DNA from: Oscillospiraceae bacterium
Lineage (GTDB): Bacteria > Bacillota > Clostridia > Oscillospirales > Oscillospiraceae
Direction of reading: 5' to 3'
DNA: 13,319 nucleotides
Assembly: GCA_031272845.1 (NCBI GenBank)
Contig: JAISTA010000163.1
Coordinates: 1 to 13,319, forward strand
The notes under the pieces are model-generated. The model was not told the DNA's origin, did no database searches, and worked only from the letters and a program-made list of their open reading frames with translations. The position numbers and the translations under genes are program-made. This document shows positions 7,802 through 13,319 of the stretch, piece after piece. Numbering within the stretch: position 1 is the first letter of the stretch; every line of letters begins with the position of its first letter.

Positions 7802-9442
7802 ATGCGTTTTCTTAAAACACTGAACAGAATAGTTGGCAAAGCGGGAAATGCAGCCTACGCCGCGATTGCGGCAATTTTCTTGTTTTTTATGGCCGTGCTT
7901 TGTGTGCTCAGCCTGTTTTTTACAACCGGAATGGACACGTTCAGTCAAAACTACGAGCACGTTTTTATACAGAACGAAAGCGTGTCCGGCGTTTTTTTGA
8001 ATATTGCGATTGTGATACTTGCCGTTCTTATAGGTGTTTTACTCCGAAAAATCGCGCATAAAATCCCGCCCTCCTTTTATAAGCGGCTGCCGTGGCTTGT
8101 CGCGGTCTGGACAATTTTGCTTGGTGTTATTTGGGTGATGAGCTCGCACTCAATGCCGTTTGCGGATACCGGGGCGGTCGTCTACACGGGAAGAGCGTTA
8201 AGTAACAACGATTTTTCCAAATTATTCGGCGAAAACGCAAGCTGGTATTTCGTGGCCTACCGCTACCAGCTCGGCTTTACTTTTTGGTGTGAGCTAGTTT
8301 ATCGGGTAATGCGCCCCGGTACTCATTTTGAAATTTTTCAGCTGCTGAATGTCTTGTTTTTGGCCGGTTCTTATTTTTGTCTGCTGAAAACGCTGGGCCG
8401 CGTATTTAAGCGCGATCTGGTCGTTTTATTCTGCGCCTTGTTTATGCTTCTTGCGCCGCAGCCGATTATGACGACCGTCTTGATATACGGCAACCTGCCG
8501 GGCTTGTTTTTCACGATTGCGGCTGTTTGGTTTGCCGTCCTGTTTCTCGAAAGCCACAAGTGGTATTACGGACTTTTGACCGGCTCGCTGCTCGGAATCG
8601 CCGCTGTTATGAAGGCGAACACTTTAATCGTGCTTATTGCGGTTTGCATTATAATTGCCTTGGATTTTATCAGGCATAAAAATTTTCGCAGCGTTGTCAC
8701 GCTGGTGGTTTCGGTTGCTTGCTGTATATCCTTTCCCAAAATTGTAACCTGGCAGTATGAGATGCGTGCGGGCTCAAGCTTTTCCGTCGGCGGTGTTCCG
8801 ATGATTTCATGGATGGCCCTTGGTCTTTCGGATCAAAACGGATATGATATGCCGGGCTGGTACGCCTCAGACCACACAATCTGGGCATATGAGCTTGTCG
8901 GCAGAGACACGGAAAAAGCGGCCGAGCTTGCCAAGACCACGATTAAGGAGGAGCTGAAGGCGCTGATTACAAACCCTCGCTACGGCATAAGCTTTTTTTA
9001 TAAAAAGTTTTCAAGTCAGTGGAATGAACCTACTTATCAGAGTGTATGGATAAACCAGGGGCACGGCTTCTATGCCGAACGCGAAGGCATTGCGGCGTTA
9101 ATTTGCGGTACCGGAGAGCACACCGAAATCTCAACAGGTCCGCTTGAGGCGGGCGTAAAAGGTTATGTGAACCTGTTAAATATGGCGGTTTTTGTGTGCG
9201 TTTTTACGGCGGCGGGAGCGCTTCTTCTTGCAAAAAAGAAAAGTATAGTGTTTTTGCTGCTGCCCACTGTTATCTTAGGCGGTGTAGCGTATCATTTGCT
9301 GTTTGAGGCAAAGTCGCAGTATATCCTCGCATATTTTGTATTAATGCTGCCGATAGCCGCAGCGGGACTGGATTATTTATCCGGCGGAGCGGAAAAGGCT
9401 CTTGGACGGATTTTGAAAAAGCCGGCGGCAAAGGCCGGATGA
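7802..9442 (+). CDS. Polytopic membrane protein, probable GT-C (family 39/PMT-like) glycosyltransferase
   Basis: The 546-residue product has about 11-13 hydrophobic segments, roughly at residues 18-42, 62-82, 97-114, 176-198, 204-222, 226-248, 262-290, 297-315, 456-477, 480-498 and 505-523, with a large outside region at about 320-455. This layout, an acidic residue in the first large loop (Asp122 in PFADTGAV), the GIAAVMKANTLI segment and the late FEAKSQYI motif before the last helix all resemble lipid-linked-sugar transferases of the GT-C fold (PMT/ArnT/GT39). They move a sugar from a polyprenyl-phosphate donor to a protein or glycan outside the membrane. Donor and acceptor cannot be told. 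A weak ribosome site, AAAGGA at 7785-7790, sits 11 nt before the ATG. The gene is visibly richer in T and A than its neighbours, partly from hydrophobic codons. It could instead be an uncharacterised membrane protein of similar shape. Confidence 0.7.
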   Translation: MRFLKTLNRIVGKAGNAAYAAIAAIFLFFMAVLCVLSLFFTTGMDTFSQNYEHVFIQNESVSGVFLNIAIVILAVLIGVLLRKIAHKIPPSFYKRLPWLVAVWTILLGVIWVMSSHSMPFADTGAVVYTGRALSNNDFSKLFGENASWYFVAYRYQLGFTFWCELVYRVMRPGTHFEIFQLLNVLFLAGSYFCLLKTLGRVFKRDLVVLFCALFMLLAPQPIMTTVLIYGNLPGLFFTIAAVWFAVLFLESHKWYYGLLTGSLLGIAAVMKANTLIVLIAVCIIIALDFIRHKNFRSVVTLVVSVACCISFPKIVTWQYEMRAGSSFSVGGVPMISWMALGLSDQNGYDMPGWYASDHTIWAYELVGRDTEKAAELAKTTIKEELKALITNPRYGISFFYKKFSSQWNEPTYQSVWINQGHGFYAEREGIAALICGTGEHTEISTGPLEAGVKGYVNLLNMAVFVCVFTAAGALLLAKKKSIVFLLLPTVILGGVAYHLLFEAKSQYILAYFVLMLPIAAAGLDYLSGGAEKALGRILKKPAAKAG

Positions 9443-9482
9443 AAGTGTTTGCGCGCTTTTCGGTGCGCCTGACCTTTGCCGC
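9425..9482 (+). other. Long hairpin spanning the stop codon of the membrane protein gene
   Basis: GCGGCAAAGG (9425-9434) is exactly complementary to CCTTTGCCGC (9473-9482). Between them an inner hairpin, GCGCGC-TTTTCG-GTGCGC, closes the structure with one G-U pair. The left arm lies in the last codons of the gene and the stop TGA (9440-9442) sits in the stem-loop. No U-tract follows directly, so it is more likely a 3'-end stabiliser or part of a compound terminator with the hairpin at 9538. Confidence 0.5.
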
Positions 9483-9537
9483 AATCTGAACTCAGCCTTC
9501 CTATTCTTCAAAAACATAGTACATATTTAGTGCATTT

Positions 9538-9564
9538 ATGCCCTTGCGAGGGCATTTTTATTTG
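9538..9564 (+). terminator. Intrinsic terminator after the membrane protein gene
   Basis: A perfect 6-bp stem, ATGCCC (9538-9543) with GGGCAT (9550-9555), has the 6-nt loop TTGCGA and is followed at once by a T-rich run (TTTTTATTT from 9555). It is nested in an outer inverted repeat, AACATAGTA (9513-9521) with TACTATGTT (9570-9578). It should end the transcript coming from the left operon and membrane gene and so insulate the downstream cassette. Confidence 0.8.
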
Positions 9565-9595
9565 TGATATACTATGTTATGTGTTGCGAAATCAG

Positions 9596-9760
9596 TTATA
9601 TAGTCAAACCACTTGAAAAGCGATTCGGATTTGCGAGGATATTTTTCGGATTGCCAGGAGGAGGACGCAGGCGTGTCGTAACCCGGCAAGGACGACGACG
9701 CAGCAATGCGGAAAATAGACCGCAAAGGCGGATTGCTTTTCAAGTGGTTTGACTATATTA
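9596..9760. repeat. 165-bp long imperfect palindrome, MITE-like repeat or structured RNA element
   Basis: The ends are a 24-bp perfect inverted repeat: 9598-9621 (core TAGTCAAACCACTTGAAAAG) against 9735-9758. Pairing continues inward with mismatches: 9622-9635 against 9721-9734, the GGATATTTTTCGGATTGC region against 9702-9720, and at the centre GCGT/GTCGT (9671-9679) against ACGAC/ACGC (9692-9701) around a loop AACCCGGCAAGG. The whole unit can fold as one long hairpin on either strand. Flanking TA-rich bases at both ends fit insertion at TA, but no unambiguous target duplication is visible. No convincing coding frame exists inside. Similar GACGACGACGCAG-rich palindromes feel familiar from Clostridia genomes, but I cannot name the family. 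The rest of the gene-free interval 9443-9799 holds only the hairpins and promoter listed separately. Confidence 0.75.
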
Positions 9761-9777
9761 GGTTAATCGGCTATAAT
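9749..9777 (+). promoter_or_regulatory. SigA-type promoter for the SDR gene, -35 inside the repeat
   Basis: TTGACT (9749-9754, 5 of 6 to the TTGACA consensus) and a perfect TATAAT (9772-9777) are separated by the ideal 17 nt. Transcription would begin near 9784, giving a leader of about 16 nt with GGAGGG at 9787-9792 before the ATG at 9800. The -35 box lies within the right inverted end of the palindrome; the -10 box lies outside it. This is the strongest promoter I see in the window. Confidence 0.8.
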
Positions 9778-9799
9778 ATCGTATTCGGAGGGCATTTTT

Positions 9800-10672
9800 A
9801 TGTCTGACTTACTTCAAAACCGCACGGGCAGCCTGCTTTCCGGCAGGACTGCCGTCATAACGGGCGCGGCCTCCGGTATGGGCGCGGCGACCGCACACCT
9901 GTATGCCGCGCACGGAGCGAGCATCGTCGTCGCCGACTACAACGAGGAGCGGGCGGAAAACGCAGTCCGGCTGATAAACGGGGATAAGGACGTTATCGCC
10001 GCCGGAGGCTCCGCCGTGTTTTTCGGGCGCACGGATATTACAAGCTCCGCGAGTATTCGCGCAATGGTTGCAAAGACTATAGAAAAGTACGGCAAAATAG
10101 ACATTCTCGCGACCTTTGCCGGGCGCACGTTTGACGGAGACGACCTTTCCGCGCGTGAAAACTTCGACAAAACGGTTGAGAGCAACCTTTGGGGCACGTA
10201 TGACACGGTAAACGCCGTTGTGCCGCATATGAAGGAGCGCAAAAGCGGCAGTATAATCATCTGTTCGTCTAACGGGGCGCTGAACCCGACTACTCCGGCT
10301 TACGCCTACCACATGGCAAAGGCGGGGTGCGAAAGCCTGACGGTGAACCTTGCAATGGAGCTTGCTCCGCTCGGAATCCGCGTAAACTGCCTAAAGCCGG
10401 GACCGATAAAGACATCGTTCTGGGACGAGCTCGGCGATAAAGACGAGATAGACGTTTTGCTGGACGGTATCGCGGGCTTTGAGGTGCCTCTCGGCAGAAT
10501 CGGTACGGCTGACGATATTGCGGGGCCCTGCCTGTGGCTTGCGTCCGAGCTGTCAAGCTTTATCACGGGCCTGTGCCTGTACGTCGGCGGCGGAATTGGG
10601 TATATATACTCGCACTCGCAGTCGTTTCTCTTGGGTAAGACACCTACCGGGAATCCGGGGGAGGGAAAGTGA
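9800..10672 (+). CDS. Short-chain dehydrogenase/reductase (classical SDR), NAD(H)-preferring
   Basis: This is a Rossmann-fold oxidoreductase interconverting an alcohol and a ketone or similar group, presumably as a cytoplasmic homotetramer or dimer. Visible are the cofactor loop TGAASGMG at residues 21-28, an acidic Asp46 at the end of the second strand (VVADYN), which favours NAD over NADP, the AGR segment replacing the usual NNAG at about 106-109, and the catalytic tetrad Asn129, Ser157, Tyr170 and Lys174 (YHMAK). The PG motif follows (KPGPIKTSF near residue 199). The C-terminal GRIGTADDIA and YVGGG blocks are typical. At 290 residues it is 35-40 longer than a classical SDR because of an N-terminal extension and an unusual tail after YVGGG. 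GGAGGG lies 7 nt before the ATG. The substrate is unknown; the next two genes suggest a role in the same catabolic route. Confidence 0.92.
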   Translation: MSDLLQNRTGSLLSGRTAVITGAASGMGAATAHLYAAHGASIVVADYNEERAENAVRLINGDKDVIAAGGSAVFFGRTDITSSASIRAMVAKTIEKYGKIDILATFAGRTFDGDDLSARENFDKTVESNLWGTYDTVNAVVPHMKERKSGSIIICSSNGALNPTTPAYAYHMAKAGCESLTVNLAMELAPLGIRVNCLKPGPIKTSFWDELGDKDEIDVLLDGIAGFEVPLGRIGTADDIAGPCLWLASELSSFITGLCLYVGGGIGYIYSHSQSFLLGKTPTGNPGEGK

Positions 10673-10713
10673 AGTCCGCAGTCTGAAGCTAGTCGGATAA
10701 AGAGCCGCCGAAC

Positions 10714-10747
10714 CCGCTTGGACAGCGGTAAGCGGTAATGGTTTTTT
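10714..10747 (+). terminator. Weak candidate terminator or attenuator between the SDR and flavoprotein genes
   Basis: CCGCTT (10714-10719) pairs with AAGCGG (10730-10735) across a 10-nt loop, and a run of six T begins 6 nt later (10742-10747). The gap between stem and T-run and the short stem make this weak. If active it would only partly separate the two genes. Confidence 0.25.
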
Positions 10748-10761
10748 GCAAAAGCAAACAC

Positions 10762-10767
10762 GAGGAG
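10762..10767 (+). promoter_or_regulatory. Ribosome binding site that decides a CTG start
   Basis: GAGGAG ends 5 nt before CTG at 10773-10775. No ATG, GTG or TTG lies at a suitable distance in the right frame, and the next upstream in-frame initiator (TTG at 10746) has no purine-rich site before it. This places initiation of the flavoprotein at CTG. Confidence 0.6.
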
Positions 10768-10772
10768 CTAGT

Positions 10773-11327
10773 CTGAAAACACTGATTATAAATGGCTCTC
10801 CGAGAAAGAACGGAGATACGGCCGCGCTTTTAGACGTACTGAAAGCCGCGCTGAAAGGCGAGATAACTGAAATTTCGGCTTATTACGATAAAATCTCGCC
10901 TTGCATTGATTGCAGAGCCTGCTGGAAAACAGGCAAATGCGTCATAAAAGACAGGATGGAGCTGATATACGACGACGATTTTGACAATGTAATCATCGCG
11001 TCGCCTGTGCATATGTCGAACCTTCCGGGGCCGCTGATAAGTCTTGCCGGCAGATTTCAAGCCCACTACGCGTCAGGAAAGTTTTTGGGCGCAGTCCCTA
11101 AGCTGAAATGCAAGAACGGCGCTTTGATTTTAGTCGGCGGCGGGGACGGCGCGGCGGATAAGGCAATTGCTTCGGCAAAATGGATGTTCAAAGCAATGAA
11201 CGCGAAGCTTGACGACGAAGCTGTGATTTTATCATTAAACACAAATAACGCTGCGGCGATTGAGGATGAGGAAGCAATTCAAAAGGTAAGAAACGTGACA
11301 ATTAAGTTAAACAGAGAAGCAAATTAA
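10773..11327 (+). CDS. Flavodoxin-fold NAD(P)H-dependent FMN reductase-like protein (COG0655/WrbA-like), CTG start
   Basis: With the CTG start the protein has 184 residues and begins MKTLIINGSPRKNGDT, the standard opening of the NADPH-dependent FMN reductase/flavodoxin family, in which GSPRKNGDT (8-16) binds the FMN phosphate. A cysteine cluster CIDCRACWKTGKC (Cys44, Cys47, Cys50, Cys56) followed by VIKDRMELIYDD is the family's C-x2-C-x2-C pattern, seen in iron-sulfur flavoprotein-like and multimeric flavodoxin relatives. The IIASPVHMSNLPGPL segment matches the second FMN-binding loop. It probably carries electrons or reduces a quinone, flavin or small molecule in the cytoplasm. An alternative TTG start at 10746 would add 9 residues (MQKQTRGAS) that do not fit the family. 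It begins 100 nt after the SDR gene and may share its promoter. Confidence 0.85.
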   Translation: MKTLIINGSPRKNGDTAALLDVLKAALKGEITEISAYYDKISPCIDCRACWKTGKCVIKDRMELIYDDDFDNVIIASPVHMSNLPGPLISLAGRFQAHYASGKFLGAVPKLKCKNGALILVGGGDGAADKAIASAKWMFKAMNAKLDDEAVILSLNTNNAAAIEDEEAIQKVRNVTIKLNREAN

Positions 11328-11332
11328 CTCGG

Positions 11333-11351
11333 CCTTGAGCATTTCTCAAGG
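11333..11351 (+). other. Perfect 7-bp hairpin in the leader of the glycyl radical enzyme gene
   Basis: CCTTGAG (11333-11339) pairs with CTCAAGG (11345-11351) around the loop CATTT, 6 nt after the flavoprotein stop. No T-run follows on the plus strand and none on the minus strand, so it is not a standard intrinsic terminator. It may stabilise an mRNA end or be a remnant of one. Confidence 0.4.
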
Positions 11352-11401
11352 GAAAACACACAAACACAGACCGGACAAATTACCGGGGAGGAGCTATTAT
11401 A

Positions 11402-13319
11402 ATGCCACAAAACATATCGTCCGTTAACAAGGACGAAATCAAAAGAGTGCAGGTGCTCACGCCGCGCCTTGCTAAGCTGAAGGATGAGTGGGAGAACGCG
11501 CCGCCGCAGATTTATGTCGACGACACACTGCTGTTCACGCAGAGCTGGAAAGAAACTGAGGGACTGCCCGTTGACATTCGCTGGGCAAAGGCGCTTGAAA
11601 AGCGTCTGCTTGAGTGCCCGATAACACTGCGCGACGGGGAGCTTTTGGCCGGGTCGCTCACGAAGTTCATTCGCGGAAACGGCACGCTTTGCGCTATGAA
11701 GCCGCGCGAGATACTGAAAATGGTCGAGAGCGGCAAGTTTGACCGTAAGACCTCCGACACGTCGTCCACCAGCATCACGCCGGAGGACCTTGAGGCGCTG
11801 CGCGAGGATGCGAAGTATTGGATTGAGAACATGCCCAAGGTGTCGTCTGTTAACGCATCTGTCGCGTACGATATGGGCGAGGGCGTGTTTGACCTGCTGT
11901 TTGACCGGGGAATGGTGTTTGAGGGACGCGGCGTACGTTATGAAATGGATCGCGGTATCTTCCAGAACTACTCGGCGTACGGCGGCGGCGTTGCGCAGGT
12001 GTCCAACAAGTGCGTTGCGCACGGGCTGAACTACGTTATAGACCTGTGCCGCAAGGAGCGAGAGAGAATGCTCGCCGAAGGCGACGAGAACTCGCACGGA
12101 ACGGCGCAGTATCTGCGCAAATACTGGCTGCTTGAGGCGACGATTATCTCCTGCGAGGCGTTTATCAAGTACGCAAACCGCTACGCGGAGCTTGCTAAAT
12201 CTCAGGCGGAGCAGACGGCAGACCCCGCGCGGCGTGAAGAGTTGCTGCGCATTGCCCGCGCCTGCGAGCGCGTTCCGGCGGAGCCGCCGCGCGACTTTTT
12301 TGAGGCGGTTCAGTGCGTGCGGCTGTATCACCTTGTGTGCTGGAAGGAAAGCTCCGACAGGCCGGAGGTGCCTGTGGGGCGGCTCGACCAGATTCTGTAT
12401 CCCTATTACAAGGCGGACAAGGCCGCCGGAAAGGTCACCGCGCAGGACGCAGCGGAGCTGCTCGGCTCGCTGTGGCTGAAGATCCGCGAGTGCGAGAATC
12501 TTGTGACAATTCCGCGTGAACAGCGCGCCGCGCCGGGCTCGCTTCTGCCGAATATCACGCTCTGCGGCACGGACGAGAACGGCAATGACCTGACAAACGA
12601 GATTTCGTGGCTTGTACTTGAGGCGATGGCGCAGGTCAAGCTATCCGAGCCCGCAATTTATGTGCGGTACAACAAAAATATGGATCCCGCGTTCGTTATC
12701 CACGCGCTTGAGTGCAATGTCGAGTTCGGCGGTGGAAACCCCGCGTTTTTGAACGACGAGCTTGGCACTCGCCGCTACGTAGACCGCGGCGTGCCTCTCG
12801 CGGACGCGTGCAACTGGAATGCGTCGGGCTGTCTTGGCTATCACCTGGACTCGCTTGAGCATATGGGCGGCGGACACAACCTGTCGCAGATGAAGGTACT
12901 CGAGCTTGCACTGAACGATGGATTTGACAAGCGCACGGGCAAGCAGTTGGGCGTGCACACCGGCGACGTGCGCGAGTTCACGGACTTCCAGCAGGTGCTG
13001 GACGCGTATTACGCGCAGCTGGCGTATTTTACGCCGATTCTGCGCAAGTTCAAAATGCTCTCCTGGGCGACCGAAATTGCAGAGGGACCGATGTCAGGCC
13101 TGCGCGTTGCGATGCAGTATGAGGACTGCATTCCGGCGGGACTTGCCTCGCGCGAGGGCGGTGCGCGGTATCCTGAGGGACGCGCCTGTTGGCTCGGCTC
13201 ACGCGGCGTTGTTGACCTTGCGGACAGTCTCGTCGCAATCAAAAAGCTTGTTTTTGACGAGAAGAAGACGACTATGGCAGAGCTTATGGACGCCTGCGAC
13301 AAGAACTGGGTCATCATCT
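11402..13319 (+). CDS. Glycyl radical enzyme, pyruvate formate-lyase superfamily, 3'-truncated, substrate unknown
   Basis: The first 639 residues are visible and the frame runs off the window; relatives are about 780-850 residues, so the C-terminal glycyl-radical domain (RVxGY motif) is not seen. The PFL-type barrel is recognisable from CPITLRDGELLAGS near residue 76, RGIFQNYSAYGGG-like text near 186, FFEAVQ near 300, PVGRLDQILYPYY near 323, the SLLPNITLCGTDENGNDLTNE block near 380, and LSEPAIYVRYNK near 417. The predicted thiyl-radical Cys477 sits in NASGCLGY, without the Glu two residues later that is typical of glycerol/diol dehydratases, CutC and arylacetate decarboxylases. The ATG has AGGAG at 11389-11393, spaced 8 nt. 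It needs a radical-SAM activase, expected downstream. It could be an X-succinate-synthase-like or a still uncharacterised class; PFL itself is unlikely because the CC pair is absent. Confidence 0.88.
   Translation, partial: MPQNISSVNKDEIKRVQVLTPRLAKLKDEWENAPPQIYVDDTLLFTQSWKETEGLPVDIRWAKALEKRLLECPITLRDGELLAGSLTKFIRGNGTLCAMKPREILKMVESGKFDRKTSDTSSTSITPEDLEALREDAKYWIENMPKVSSVNASVAYDMGEGVFDLLFDRGMVFEGRGVRYEMDRGIFQNYSAYGGGVAQVSNKCVAHGLNYVIDLCRKERERMLAEGDENSHGTAQYLRKYWLLEATIISCEAFIKYANRYAELAKSQAEQTADPARREELLRIARACERVPAEPPRDFFEAVQCVRLYHLVCWKESSDRPEVPVGRLDQILYPYYKADKAAGKVTAQDAAELLGSLWLKIRECENLVTIPREQRAAPGSLLPNITLCGTDENGNDLTNEISWLVLEAMAQVKLSEPAIYVRYNKNMDPAFVIHALECNVEFGGGNPAFLNDELGTRRYVDRGVPLADACNWNASGCLGYHLDSLEHMGGGHNLSQMKVLELALNDGFDKRTGKQLGVHTGDVREFTDFQQVLDAYYAQLAYFTPILRKFKMLSWATEIAEGPMSGLRVAMQYEDCIPAGLASREGGARYPEGRACWLGSRGVVDLADSLVAIKKLVFDEKKTTMAELMDACDKNWVII

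Noticed and set aside
9544..9573. Possible promoter TTGCGA - 18 nt - TATACT
   Set aside because: Its -35 is the loop of the intrinsic terminator, the match is poor, and no gene start follows at a sensible distance; the promoter at 9749-9777 is far better.
9564..9752. A 62-codon frame across the palindrome
   Set aside because: The sequence is explained by the inverted repeat, the translation is Arg-rich and featureless, and a comparable frame exists on the other strand as expected from the symmetry.
10679..10778. Short direct repeats (AGTCTGAA and GCTAGTC twice) around the SDR-flavoprotein gap
   Set aside because: Seven- to eight-base repeats this close are within chance and have no regular spacing or operator symmetry.
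11324..12331. A 335-codon open frame on the minus strand opposite the glycyl radical enzyme
   Set aside because: It is the shadow of a clearly coding plus-strand gene, is rich in Arg/Leu/Val without domains, and has no ribosome site or promoter of note.

Overview
The window looks like a chromosomal segment of an anaerobic, moderately GC-rich member of the Firmicutes, most likely class Clostridia (Oscillospiraceae-like gut lineages are my best guess). The reasons are the polyprotein pyruvate carboxylase, strong AGGAGG-type ribosome sites, the DUF169/COG2043 protein, a glycyl radical enzyme (strictly anaerobic chemistry) and a codon bias rich in GCG/GGC/CGC. No rRNA, tRNA, CRISPR or prophage gene was seen. 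All recognised genes lie on the plus strand.

Left part (1-7744), housekeeping: the 3' two-thirds of dnaE (DNA polymerase III alpha, cut by the window start), then pyc (pyruvate carboxylase) after only 2 nt, a two-part GNAT acetyltransferase, tmk (thymidylate kinase) and a DUF169 protein whose start overlaps the end of tmk. Spacings of 2, 27, 46 and -14 nt and a ribosome site before each start suggest one long transcription unit combining replication, nucleotide supply and anaplerosis.

Middle (7745-9799): a 546-residue polytopic membrane protein resembling GT-C (family 39/PMT-like) glycosyltransferases, visibly more AT-rich than its neighbours. It is followed by a 357-nt gene-free stretch (9443-9799) holding a hairpin over the stop codon, a textbook intrinsic terminator, a 165-bp long imperfect palindrome with 24-bp perfect inverted ends (MITE-like or a structured repeat), and a near-consensus sigma-70/SigA promoter. 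The -35 box of that promoter lies inside the right end of the palindrome and its TATAAT lies outside.

Right part (9800-13319), accessory metabolism: a short-chain dehydrogenase/reductase, a flavodoxin-fold NAD(P)H:FMN reductase-like protein that seems to start at a CTG codon, and the first 639 residues of a glycyl radical enzyme (pyruvate formate-lyase superfamily), cut by the window end. The predicted thiyl-radical cysteine of the last gene sits in a GCLG context instead of the GCVE context common in eliminases and decarboxylases, so its substrate class is open. These three genes read as a catabolic cassette driven from the repeat-associated promoter. The radical-SAM activase it would need should lie just downstream, outside the window.
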